Source: Chamaecrista fasciculata
Taxonomy: Eukaryota; Streptophyta; Magnoliopsida; Fabales; Fabaceae
DNA length: 64,000 nt
Direction of reading: 5' to 3'
NCBI GenBank assembly: GCA_003254925.1
Contig: QANZ01029560.1
Coordinates: forward strand, 110,305 to 174,304
Under the pieces are notes generated by a model. The model saw only the letters and a list, made by a program, of their open reading frames with translations. It had not been told where the DNA came from and searched no databases. This document shows positions 10,768 to 21,520 of this stretch, piece by piece. A program made the position numbers and the translations under genes. How positions within the stretch are numbered: position 1 is the first letter of the stretch; every line of letters starts with the position of its first letter.

Positions 10768-13700
10768 ATGGGTCTGCTTAGATTCTTTTGTGCGTGTATA
10801 CTCTGTTGTTGGGTATTTTCATTACTGAGTTTCACAGCAAAATGTGGAAGTTCAGAAGTATCTGTGAAATTCTTGAGGACTCCCCATGCCTTCTCGCACT
10901 TGAACTCAGCTACATTTGCTTTTGAAGCTCTCGATTCTGATAATGGCAGACCATGCACGAATTGTTCCCTCACTTGCAAGGTTTGTGCTATTATTCTGAG
11001 CAAAAAAAAAAAGAAAAATTTGTCTTTTGTTGTGACATGGGAACTTATAATAATGTAGTTGATGATTGAATTTCACAAATTTCTTCTGAAATTCCAAAAG
11101 GAATCCTCAAATTCTCATGCAAAGACATAAATATGGAACTAGAAAATTTAGGGGGAAAAAGAACTTTGCTCTGGGTTTAGAAAAAATTTCTGGGTATTCT
11201 AATTATGTTATGCATGCAGCTTGATGATGGGGTCGCATCAGTTTGTAAATCAAGAAGAATTACCTACTCTAGCTTGAAGGATGGAAATCATAGTTTTGAG
11301 GTCTGCACCAATGGGCTCCCAGGACTTGGATGTTCTAGCTATAACTGGACTGTTGGTTAAGAAACCATCCTTTTCTCTATTCTTCTAGTTATCATTTAGT
11401 TATCGAGTAAACATACAATTTGATCCTTGAAACGAGTTGAGAACTTAATTCCTGAAAATCTAATTTACACACTTTAATCTTTGCAAGTTAGGGAGACAAT
11501 ACAACTTAGTTCCTTAAGTCCATTTTCTAAGGACTAACTTATCCCTTAATTCCATTTTCTAAGGATTAACTTATAGAGACAAAATGACTAAAATGTATTG
11601 GTTTCACAACTTTTAGGGATTAAACGGTGTAAATTAGATTTTCAAGGATTCAATTGTTAATTCGTTTATGTTTCAAGGAACAATTTATATATTTGATCTT
11701 TAGTTATCACTTTTACTTATGGCCTTATGCTTCTATTAATTTCTTGCTGTGTCACTGTTACTGTCAAAGCCTTTCACATGTTTTCTGTTAGAAAAATTCC
11801 TGCTAGATTCCTTTTGTCTGTGAAATCTTCATTAATCGGATTTGGTTTACAAATGGTTTAACTGCTTATACAAATAACTTGGAAAGAATCAGTTTTAGTA
11901 ATTTCATATGACATAGAATTAGCATACATAACTAGATTTCGCTCTCAGCAAGCAAGATCAAGTTTATATTGTCGTAGAAATGTGATAAACTAGAGTTACT
12001 TAACTATGTATGGGTGAACTGAGATTCACATAGCTTTGTTTATTTCATGGAATGCTAATCTAATGACAATATTGCCTTTACATTTTTTCAGATACAGTTC
12101 CACCAACAGCTTATGTTACTGCCTCAACATCTTTCACTAGTGCTTCAAATGTTTCAGTGAACATATCTTTTAGTGAACCTTGTATAGGTGGAGGAGGTTT
12201 CGGATGTAAGTCTGTGAATGCTTGCAATGTAAGTAGGTGATTGTCTGTTTATGTTTTCTCTGTTAGTATAATTCACTTTAATCATGCTGACTGAGCCATT
12301 TGGCTTATTGATCATTGCTTGTATCCTCCATATTAAATGTTTATAGGACTTTCTAGACATTCTTTTACTGGTGGAAAAATCCAACATTTGTATTTGAGTG
12401 AATGCACAATTTGGTCTTTAAAATATATATTTGCTTAAGTTTTAGTCATTATATTTATTTCTTCACATGACTTAATCTCTCAAAATTTGTAACTTATTTT
12501 TATTTCTATCAGACCAAACTGTATGTGTACTTGACTTTGAACAACCAATTTTTATAGAGGAATAAACCCAGTGACTTTTCAGAGACCAAATTGTATAATT
12601 TCTCTTTTTGGGCCAACAAATTAAAAAACATGATACTGGATAAATTTTTTTTTTTAACAAATTGTTTTTATATTTCTTCACAGCTTCTGGTGTATGGTGC
12701 CGGCCAGGTTATACCATCTTCCTTCACCATTTTGCAGCCCAACCTCAAGTATTCTCTTCTCGTAAGTTTGTCATCTATGGTTCAATACGGACGAGCAATT
12801 CTCGTAATGGACAGAAATTTCTGTACTGACATTGCTGGTAACAGCTTTGCAAGAGCTCCAAATTCAAGTGTTTATGTACATTTTGGTGAGTGTTAGCCTT
12901 TTATCATTTCCACATGAGTAATTTTAGTATTTCCTGATATATGATTTCTATAAATATTAGTGGATATTCATGTTCTACAGATAGAAGATGGGATTATGTC
13001 AACATGAGGACTCATATATCAGAAAGGCTACTTCAACTTAACAGTGAAACTAGAACAGTACTGGCAACTAACGACTACAATAAGCTAAAAGTATATTTGT
13101 ACTTCTCAGCACCAATTCTGAATTCCTCTTCAGAAATTATCAAGCATCTCAGCATTAATCAGGGCTCGCTTCTTCCAACTAGCGGAAAAAGTCATACAAA
13201 TCGGAGATTTGGATTCATGGTCAGTTTATCCTAGGAAATAATATTCTATGATTGTATATCTTATGCTTCTTTCACGTATTCCTATTCTCCTTACACTTTT
13301 GTTTTTGGTGGCATATTCCAATCTCAGATTGCTAATATATCCTCAACAACTATAATCTCAGTGAGCTTCAATTCAACGTCTATAATAGGAAGGCAGGGAA
13401 TTCAAGTTGCTCCCGTTTCACCAGTTACTTTCCTTTTCGGTAAATTTTTTACTCCACTAAATGTAAAAAGCATTTCATTCATATATCATTTTTTTTCTTA
13501 TGCTAGACTTACCTTTTATCTTTTTCTTCTACCTTCTGATAACCACACAATGATGGACATCAAAATGTTGAAATTCCATTACTCTCACGTTATATGTCGG
13601 CATGGATGGAATTCAGATTCTGATAGGCCAGATGTGATTTTGAGTACATATAGAACAAGAACAAGAGAAGACAATGTCCAGATATTAATCAAGTTTATGA

Positions 13701-16700
13701 AGCCTGTTTTCGGCTTCAATTCCTCTTGCGTATCAACATCAGGAGGGAATATGAGAAGGCAAGTATTTTCTAGCTGCACATTGTTGTACTCTTATCGAAG
13801 TGCTTAACTGACACTGCATTATGAAAATGCCAATGCAAATTTACAGTTTATACAAATTTTTCTGTCCAGCTTTCATGAAATAAGTAGGAGCACATACGTT
13901 ATTGAGCTACAAGCAGATGATGATTTTGTATCTGTCAAAGTTCCTGAGAATGTAACTCATGATATTGCTGGAAACAAAAATCTAGCATCCAATGTTCTAC
14001 AAGTGAGGCACTGTAAGGGTCTTTTGTGATTTCTGTTTTTTTCCTGTATGCCTCATGTCCATGTCTAATCTTGCGTATTTTTTTTAGGAAAAACTTGTTA
14101 AACTAATGACTTGCACTTTTATGAACCATGCAGACTCCATACCTCTGATTTCCAAAGTGATTTCTGTATTTGCAACTGTTACTTTTGTGTTGACATCTCT
14201 TGCTGCCGGATTGCTTACTATCTGTACTTCTAGCCTTCAATACTTTGGTGCATTTTCGAGACCGTCGTCTTTCTTGACTGTCGATCCTGCAAGGAATCTT
14301 TTTGTGAGATGTTTAACTTACTTCAACGATACCACATTTTCTTGCTCAATATCACATTTATTTAAAATTTTGAATGTGCTCTCAAACATGATCTTTCTAT
14401 ACCTGATGAATTATATGCCTTTGCAGAGAATTCTATGCCACATTCAGATCTTTGCATTGTCTAGATGGCTAGCAGTGGAGTTGCCTGTTGAGTTTTATGA
14501 ATTTGCCAAGAATTTGCAATGGACTATACCCTATTTTAGTTTGCCATGGGAAACTAAAGATATGAACCTGATTTTAGAAGGCTCTAGTCCTTTTGGGAAG
14601 TCAAATCCCTTCACCTCCAAAGTTCCAGTGGCAATCCCAACCATGAAGTTAATAGATAACTTGAATAAAGCTGCCTCAGTATATGGGTCACCACTTACTT
14701 CTTCCGAGTACCAGTTATATTTTGAGGTCAGAACATTGTACCTTCCATATTTATTCATTAACCTCTCTATGTTTGTGGAAAATGGACTATGTAATTGATG
14801 ACCACTGACATCAGCAGAACCGAAATATGCAACCGAAAGCTGAGTTTATTATGGATTCACAACACTCTAGTGGGTAAGCCTTATGAATTTTATACAATGT
14901 TTGAAGGCCTTAACTCATAACAGTATATTTTGAATATATGTCATTCATTAACTTCAAGTTTACTTGTTTGAAGCTTTAAATATTGTATTGGTTAGAAATA
15001 TTTTAATACATGCTGTCTGAACAAAAATAAAAAGGAGTTTCACAGAACAAATCTAGAGACCTCGTCGGGTTTCAAATTATAAATTTTGTTTATCCATTCA
15101 AATATGCAATATGTAGATGCTTAAGCAAGGTTTGCATGACTTGAAATATACTTCCTGATTGACATTGTTTTTTGTTTGTTAATAGGTGGACGGATTTTTA
15201 CAGAAGCATGTTTTGGTTAGCTGTGATCTATGGAGGTTTGATGCTTCTGCATATATTTCTCATATTTATTTTGAAATTCAAAATGAGAAATTCTGAAAAA
15301 CCAAGGAAATATGGAGCACTCACTTTCCCAAGATTTGAAATTTTTCTCCTGTTTCTTGCATTGCCTAGCATTTGCAAGGCCTCTACTGCCCTTGTAAAAG
15401 GTAATCTGGATGTTACTTATCATCTTCTAACCCTTTTCTTCTTCATGTGAATGTTATTCCAAATGACAGAAAATACACATTGAATTCTACAGAAACAATA
15501 GCTTTTAATGTTTCTTACTTGTATGGATTTAGGAGGAACAACCTCAGCAAAAGTGGTAGGCATTCTTCTGTTGGCTTTCGCGTCGTTTCTGCTTCTATTC
15601 TTGTTCATGTTCCTCTCAGTAGGAATTACACTTGGAAAACTACTTCAGTACAAGGAAGTCCATCAAGAAGGCCAGAAATTTCACTGGTACCAAGAACTTG
15701 TCCGCGTGACTCTAGGACCGGGTAAAAGAGGCCAATGGACATGGAAAGACCTACCAAATTCTGTTCATTTAACCATCTTTGGTCCTCTATTTGAAGATCT
15801 AAGAGGCCCTCCAAAGTACATGCTTTCGCAGATTGCCGGTGGCCGTCCTCCGAGTCAGAGTGATCGTATTATTGCCTCCGAGGATGAAACAGAAGACGCA
15901 GAGGCACCTTTCATTCAAAAGCTGTTTGGGATTCTCAGAATATACTTTGTGCTTCTTGAATCCATAAGAAGAGTTTCACTAGGGATTTTGTCAGGTGCCT
16001 ATAAGGAGGCTGAGTCTTCAAAAACTCCAACAATCATCATGCTCTCTATATCAGCATTTCTTCTATTCTTCATTTTGCTCAAGAAGCCTTTCATAAAGAA
16101 AAGAGTTCAGCTGGCTGAGATCATTTCGCTTGCCTGCGAAGTTGCTCTATTTGCCACTTTCTTGGTTCTCATAAACAATGATTTCTCAGTCAGAACTGAG
16201 AGTAAAGTTGGAATCTTTATGCTTATCCTTTTCCTAGTTGAGTTCTCTGCACTCATCATGAATGAATGGTTTGCTTTATACAGACAGACAAAACGGCTAG
16301 ACCCTGAGGAGAAGTCATTCTTTAGAGGCGTGAAAATCGCTTTCATTGGCTTTCTCCTCTATTTCATCCCTCAGAGATACATCAAGAGTTTGGAAGGAAG
16401 GTTCCCGAAAAATCTCGGTGGGAACAACGAAGAAACTCGGGATATTGCATTCTCGGCTGCTGATAGATACGGAAGCCCTGGAAGTAGGAGCTCAGGTGGT
16501 TCAACTGATAAACCATGGCTGAAACAATTAAGAGAGCTTGCAAAGGCTAGCTTTGGAAGTGGTGGAGCTCCAAATGATCCTTCTACTAGTAATGCTAGAT
16601 GGAGTGGGATATGGGGAACAAGTAAAAAGAGTGGGAGCTCTTCTATGGCTTCATCTTCAGATTTCAAGTCAAAACCAAGTGGTTTGTACAAAGATTTGGA

Positions 16701-16722
16701 GGCCATTTTTGCATCCAAGTGA
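10768..16722 (+). CDS. Uncharacterised multi-pass membrane protein with extracellular Ig-like region
   Basis: Thirteen exons: 10768-10980, 11220-11355, 12092-12228, 12684-12885, 12981-13219, 13328-13439, 13617-13758, 13870-14012, 14134-14303, 14427-14726, 14818-14873, 15186-15400, 15533-16722. They join in frame to 1084 residues. A signal peptide (about 1-28) is followed by about 410 residues rich in Cys and Asn-glycosylation sites. Repeated motifs there (PPTAYVTASTSFTSASNVSV; PDVILSTYRTRTREDNVQI) resemble bacterial-type Ig-like (Big) modules. Hydrophobic helices start near residue 447, with further ones near 625 and 655 and about six more between 695 and 930. A Ser/Gly-rich cytoplasmic tail follows. 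I recognise a conserved plant family without an established function; the helical part is loosely reminiscent of fungal TRP-like proteins, which is inference. Intron 7 is of the GC-AG type. Introns 2 and 3 hold foldback repeats. Confidence 0.85.
11406..11700. repeat. Inverted repeat in intron 2
   Basis: Sequence from about 11406 to 11495 is complementary to about 11620-11700 (words TCTAATTTACAC and GTGTAAATTAGA, and TTTGATCCTTGAAAC-like). It is an intronic foldback without coding capacity, probably a MITE-like insertion. Ends are approximate. Confidence 0.5.
12405..12610. repeat. Short inverted repeat in intron 3
   Basis: ACAATTTGGTCTTT near 12408 is matched by its near-complement AGACCAAATTGTAT near 12582, with a further AGACCAAACTGTA between them. 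This is another small foldback of the TTTGGTC type inside the Ig-like membrane-protein gene. No ORF or target duplication was recognised. Confidence 0.45.
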
Positions 16723-17242
16723 AAGTGTATGTGTGTGTGTATGAATCTATCTGTGTTTGTGAAACATTTTTAGCTCGTGGAAGATTTAAACCAGAGCTAC
16801 GCTTGCATCTATTGATGTATCTATTGTTTGAGGATGATCTAGAGTTAGAGAGTTTGCACTTTGCACCATCATCTTGCATGCAGAGTATAAAATCTTAATT
16901 GAACGCTGTGCATTTGAGGGTGATGCTATATTATGTTTAAAAAAGTTTTACTGTTAATGACAAGTCTGTAACGTTTTGGGCTAAAATCTGCTTTCAGTCT
17001 CAGTATTACAATACCCTAAAATTTTCAGCAAATTACACGAACCTTCTTAATTTAACTCCCTAAATATCTTTTACATATAAATATGAGAAGTTTAAACTTT
17101 TAGTAGTGTTTCATTTACAAGTGAAAAATCAAAAGAAACCAGTTATAAAGAATCTTGAGTTAACAAAATAAAATAAGCATGGGTTAATTAGTGATTTTTT
17201 CCTTTTAACACTATCGATTGATCGTCACTTGGTGGTACTAAG
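16723..17242. other. Spacer between membrane-protein and PPR genes
   Basis: This holds the presumed 3' UTR of the upstream gene, starting with a GT microsatellite at about 16727-16740. The short AT-rich promoter of the PPR gene follows. I see no other gene. Confidence 0.6.
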
Positions 17243-18736
17243 ATGCTCGTTGTGTTTCTGCGAAGTGGGACACTTCATCTTCTTCAACCAGCGAACCCGC
17301 GATTTGTATTCCAATGTCACACGCTCACCGCCGGGATCCAACCGTCACCGTCGCCACCGGCGGCGGAAGAAGACGCCGTCGTTGCCAAACTCGTTCTAGA
17401 ATCAGATCTACAATCCCTCTCTGAAACCCTAAACAGATCGACTTTCCGATGGAATCCAGAACTAGTGGATAAGGTCCTCAAACGCCTGTGGAACGACGGA
17501 CCCAAGGCATTGCAATTCTTCAAACACCTAGAACGCATCCCAACCTATACTCACTCCTCGTCGTCCTTCCAGTACGCCATCGACATCGCTGCTCGTATGC
17601 GTGACTATAAATCTGTTTGGATCTTGGTTGCTCGAATGCGAGCTTGCCGGGTCGGACCAAGCCCTCGAACTTTCGCTATCATTACTGAGAGGTATGTCGC
17701 AGCTGGTAAAGCCGATAGAGCTGTAAAGATTTTTTTATCAATGCACAAACATGGTTGTCGTCAGGATCTGAATTCTTTCAATACGATTCTTGATGTTTTG
17801 TGCAAGTCCAGACGAGTCGAGATGGCGTATAATTTGTTCAAGATTTTTAGGGGTAGATTTAGGGCTGATAGTATCAGTTACAATATAATTGTAAATGGTT
17901 GGTGCTTGATTAAGCGAACGCCTAAGGCGTTGGAGGTGATGAAGGAGATGGTAGAAAGGGGATTGACTCCAACTTTAACTACGTATAATATAATGCTTAA
18001 AGGTTATTTTAGGACTGGTCAGCTGAAGGAAGCTTGGGATTTCTTTTTGGAAATGAAGAAGAGGAAATGTGACATTGATGTTGTTACTTATACTACCATG
18101 GTTCATGGGTTTGGCGTTGCGGGCGAAATTAAGAAAGCTAGAAAGGTTTTTGACGAGATGGTTAGGGATGGTGTTCTTCCTTCGGTTGCTACATACAATG
18201 CTTTGATTCAGGTCTTATGCAAGAAGGATAGTGTTGAAAATGCTATATTGGCCTTTGATGAGATGGTGAGGAAGGGTTATGTGCCTAATTCAATTACTTA
18301 CAATGTAATTATCAGAGGATTATGTCATTCAGGTGACATGGAAAGGGCCATGGAATTTATGGTGAGAATGGAGGAGGACGATGACTGTCAGCCAAACGTT
18401 CAGACGTATAATGTCGTGATCCGATACTTCTGCGATGCTGGTGAGATTGAGAAGGGTTTGGACATGTTTGAGAAGATGAAAAATGCATCATGTTTGCCCA
18501 ACCTGGACACGTACAACATTCTGATCAGTGCAAAGTTTGTGAGGAAGAAATCAGATGATTTAGTGGTGGCTGGGAAGTTGTTGGTGGAGATGATTGATAG
18601 AGGATTTCTGCCTCGGAAGTTTGTATACAATCGTGTATTAAATGGGCTTCAGATAACAGGTAATCAAGATTTTGCTCAGGAGATATTAAGATCTCATAGT
18701 AGCTGTGGTCGTCTTCCTCGTCATTTCAAACTATGA
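17243..18736 (+). CDS. OTP43: Mitochondrial P-class pentatricopeptide repeat protein, OTP43-like
   Basis: Intronless ORF of 497 residues, as is usual for plant PPR genes. The N-terminus is hydrophobic and Arg-containing, consistent with an organelle presequence. From about residue 130 onward, tandem 35-residue P-type repeats are visible with the TYN...KG / G...A...F.EM pattern, for example TTYNIMLKGYFRTGQLKEAW, VVTYTTMVHGFGVAGEIKKA and VATYNALIQVLCKKDSVENA. There is no E or DYW extension. The wording of the repeats and the C-terminus (NLDTYNILIS...FVRKKSDD...VAGKLL) matches my memory of Arabidopsis OTP43 (At1g74900), needed for trans-splicing of the mitochondrial nad1 first intron. The orthology is recollection, not a search result. 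A fragment of the PAT1 gene begins directly after its stop. Confidence 0.88.
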   Translation: MLVVFLRSGTLHLLQPANPRFVFQCHTLTAGIQPSPSPPAAEEDAVVAKLVLESDLQSLSETLNRSTFRWNPELVDKVLKRLWNDGPKALQFFKHLERIPTYTHSSSSFQYAIDIAARMRDYKSVWILVARMRACRVGPSPRTFAIITERYVAAGKADRAVKIFLSMHKHGCRQDLNSFNTILDVLCKSRRVEMAYNLFKIFRGRFRADSISYNIIVNGWCLIKRTPKALEVMKEMVERGLTPTLTTYNIMLKGYFRTGQLKEAWDFFLEMKKRKCDIDVVTYTTMVHGFGVAGEIKKARKVFDEMVRDGVLPSVATYNALIQVLCKKDSVENAILAFDEMVRKGYVPNSITYNVIIRGLCHSGDMERAMEFMVRMEEDDDCQPNVQTYNVVIRYFCDAGEIEKGLDMFEKMKNASCLPNLDTYNILISAKFVRKKSDDLVVAGKLLVEMIDRGFLPRKFVYNRVLNGLQITGNQDFAQEILRSHSSCGRLPRHFKL

Positions 18737-18744
18737 TGCCTTGT

Positions 18745-19136
18745 TATTCAAAGTGAATGAGGCATTGACCAGTACTGTTCTTGTGCTTTTGAGAGCCAAA
18801 GGAGAGAATTTTGAAGTGGTAAGTTTGCTGCTTTGAACTTTTTCACTTCTAAATTGTAATGGATCCATTTGAGGAATGGGTGTTTTGACTGGAAATAACT
18901 TTCTTGATTTTGAAAGATAAGACATGGTTGTTCTTGTTTGAGTTGTTTCATTTCTGATTGAGAATTGAAAATGTTCTTGTTTGATGAGTTTCTTGCTTAT
19001 TATTGAAAGTATTGAGAATTAAAGTCTGATTGACCATTTTTGTGCTGCAGCAAGGAATCTGTTCAAGTTCTTCTGCAAGTGGAAGTGCTGATATATTAGA
19101 AGCATTGGTAGTGTCTATTGACTTAGACCCTGAGGT
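18745..19136 (+). pseudogene. Partial copy of anthranilate phosphoribosyltransferase gene
   Basis: Bases 18755-18819 match the end of PAT1 exon 2 (AATGAGGCATTGA onward, followed by a GTAAGTTT donor). Bases 19051-19134 match exon 4 with its preceding intron end (QG...SSSSASGSADILEAL). The copy has lost exon 3 (162 bases in the intact gene), which carries the GTGGDG phosphoribosyl-binding motif. It also has substitutions in exon 4 (Asn to Ile, Cys to Ser, Gly to Val). It begins within about 30 bases of the PPR stop codon. It cannot make a working enzyme. It could be transcribed as part of the PPR 3' UTR. Confidence 0.85.
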
Positions 19137-19221
19137 TGGTGCAAATTACATTCATTCATATTCACTGCCTCTTCCTCACATTCCGTCTTTACTATTTAAT
19201 ATTTAATCTATATGGTCTTGC

Positions 19222-19314
19222 AGCTCTTATAGAGAGTAAACGAGCAGGCCTGCTAGCATCTCTTCTCAACGATGATGATAATATTAGCATTACTGATGAA
19301 TCTGCTCCCCTCTA
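19222..19314 (+). pseudogene. Orphan terminal exon, origin unknown
   Basis: After a good acceptor (GGTCTTGCAG ending at 19223) one frame reads LIESKRAGLLASLLNDDDN and then SITDESAPL before a stop. It is not part of PAT1. It looks like the last exon of some other gene, placed directly after the PAT1 fragment. I do not recognise the protein. It may be a chance ORF or debris carried along with the duplication. Confidence 0.35.
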
Positions 19315-19431
19315 AATAAGCAGTAGTGCACTTAATGAGAATGCTTATTTGAACAAGATGAAGTACGAAGAAAGTGTATTATAACTTCTGACATCATTAT
19401 GATATTATTGTTAACCCAACAAGGGCTTCTC

Positions 19432-19735
19432 ACGTGCTACAAAAAAGCAGGCAATATAAGTTTGGAATATAACTATTCTGTGGTACTTATTTGAGTTAAA
19501 GGGGTTGGGATTTTGATATTGTTCAACTGCAATTGTAACAATTATTTTTTGTAGTGTATGACAATTTTAAAGGTATAAATTTNACGTGCTACAAAAAAAA
19601 CAGGCAATATAAGTTTGGAATATAACTATTCTGTGGTACTTATTTGAGTTAAAGGGGTTGGGATGTTGATATTGTTCAACTGCAATTGTAACAATTATTT
19701 TTTGTAGTGTATGACAATTTTAAAGGTATAAATTT
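19432..19735. repeat. Near-identical direct duplication split by a single N
   Basis: Positions 19432-19582 and 19584-19735 are near-identical and are separated by one N at 19583. They differ by an indel in an A-run and single substitutions. This is the same pattern as at 1497-1848 and is best explained by unmerged overlapping contig ends. Confidence 0.75.
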
Positions 19736-20011
19736 AATTTTTTTTATAGTTAACTGTTGATTGAAGTGGTGAAGTTCCTCTTATTTGATATAGAGAACAA
19801 AAGATTTAAGTTTGGGGAGTCAAAATTTCAAATACTTTGAGAAGGAACATCTTCAATCTATACCTAAAAAACTCACTGGGTCAGAAGTTTGTCTACCGCA
19901 TGCAGAATCAGATGCAGTTCTCTTTTTTCTTTTCTTTTTGTTAGTCATAAGATTTTCAAGTCTGTTAACACTTAAACAGAGTTTAGTGTGAAATTTGGGC
20001 TCCAGTTGAAT

Positions 20012-20486
20012 TAGTTTGTTTAACCCGAAATAGGGTAATCACTGAAACTGCAATTTAGAGGATATTTCGGTTTTTTCTTTCACTAAACTGCTGAGATTAA
20101 AAACTCAAATGTACTTGCCATTGATGTTTGAGGAGCATTTTGGAATTAGAATTCACAATATATAAAACTAATATAACGCAATGTGGTCCTCAAAAAAGAA
20201 ATCGTGGGAACAAATCATGGCATTAATATATTGACGATCAAAATACTTAGATCTAATGAAAATCTTGAAATTTTACTCCAAATAACAATGTGCATCCTCA
20301 ATAGTGTAGTATACTTTCTCACTTTACTTGTTTTTTACTTTTCAGTACTACACTTTAAAATAATATAAAAAATCCAAATTACTCCAAATAACTTCTCAGT
20401 ACTACACTTTAAAATAATATAAAAAATCCAAATTACTCCAAATAACTTTAATAGTTTCGGGTTTGGTTTGGGCATAGTGATACTTT
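20012..20486. repeat. Direct repeat, copy A (flanks GATL pseudogene)
   Basis: Starting at TAGTTTGTTTAACCCG, this copy is nearly the same as copy B at 21099-21520. Copy A contains an extra internal tandem duplication of about 54 bases (about 20338-20391 and 20392-20445). It ends at the N at 20487. No coding content was recognised. Confidence 0.75.
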
Positions 20487-20487
20487 N

Positions 20488-20826
20488 CTTCGCCGTTTTG
20501 CAGCACGCGTCTTGCCCGGAGAATGTGGTGTTCCACTTCATCGCCACCACGCACCGACGGTCGGAGCTCCGGCGGATTATCACCGCGACGTTTCCGTATC
20601 TGGAATTCCACCTCTACCACTTCGACTCCAGCCTCTCAATTACACGAGGTTGTACCTCGCCGATCTATTGCCGGCCGGAGTTCGCCGGATAATCTACTTC
20701 ACACCTAAATTCTGGTCAAATCCGACATATGCAACGTCGTTTTGGGGGAGGAAACCGTGCTATTTCAACACCGGCGTAATTTTTTATTTGATGAGAGAGC
20801 CATGGCTGAGTGTTGTAGGCTTGTAG
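20488..20826 (+). pseudogene. GATL-type glycosyltransferase family 8 fragment
   Basis: One frame reads AVLQHASCPENVVFHFIA and RIITATFPYLEFHLY. After a frame change, another reads PLNYTRLYLADLLP, GVRRIIYF and FWGRKPCYFNTGV. These are landmarks of galacturonosyltransferase-like (GATL) GT8 proteins, which are Golgi enzymes of cell-wall polysaccharide synthesis. The segment holding the metal-binding DxD motif and the C-terminal half are missing. Frames are broken and the start is cut by the N at 20487. It is therefore a non-functional captured or decayed fragment. Confidence 0.8.
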
Positions 20827-21098
20827 CGAAGAAAAAGAGGGGTTTTTTCTTTTTTGGATTTGTATTTTAGTTCAAATTGCACAATAGTCCTTTTTTAAGT
20901 TTGTTTTAATAATAAAAAATGCTTAAATTACAAAACAGTCTATTTTAAACTTCACACCATCAATTAGGATGAAAAAAATCACCTGGGACCCTATTTGTTA
21001 ACGGAGGAAAACACATGCCTCCAATTTGACACTTTTTAAATCACAAGACCCTATCTGAAAATGGGCCAAACCACATGAGCCTTTTCTGTAATTTACCC

Positions 21099-21520
21099 TA
21101 GTTTGTTTAACCCGAAATAGGGTAATCACTGAAACTGCAATTTAGAGGATATTTCGGTTTTTTCTTACACTAAACTGCTGAGATTAAAAACTCAAATGTA
21201 CTTGCCATTGATGTTTGAGGAGCATTTTGGAATTAGAATTCACAATATATAAAACTAATATAACGCAATGTGGTCCTCAAAAAAGAAATCGTGGGAACAA
21301 ATCATTGGCATTAATATATTGACGAACAAAATACTTAGATGTAATGAAAATCTTGAAATTTTACTCCAAATAACAATGTGCATCCTCCGTAGAGGAGTAT
21401 ACTTTCTCTCTTTACTTGTTTTTTCCTTCTCAGTACTACACCTTAAAATAATATAAAAAATCCAAATTACTCCAAATAACTTTAATAGATCCGGGTTTGA
21501 TTTGGGCATAGTGATACTTT
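21099..21520. repeat. Direct repeat, copy B
   Basis: Near-identical to copy A (20012-20486), with a few substitutions and without the internal tandem duplication. Beyond 21520 the sequence continues as AT-rich unique DNA. The two copies bracket the GATL fragment. Confidence 0.75.
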
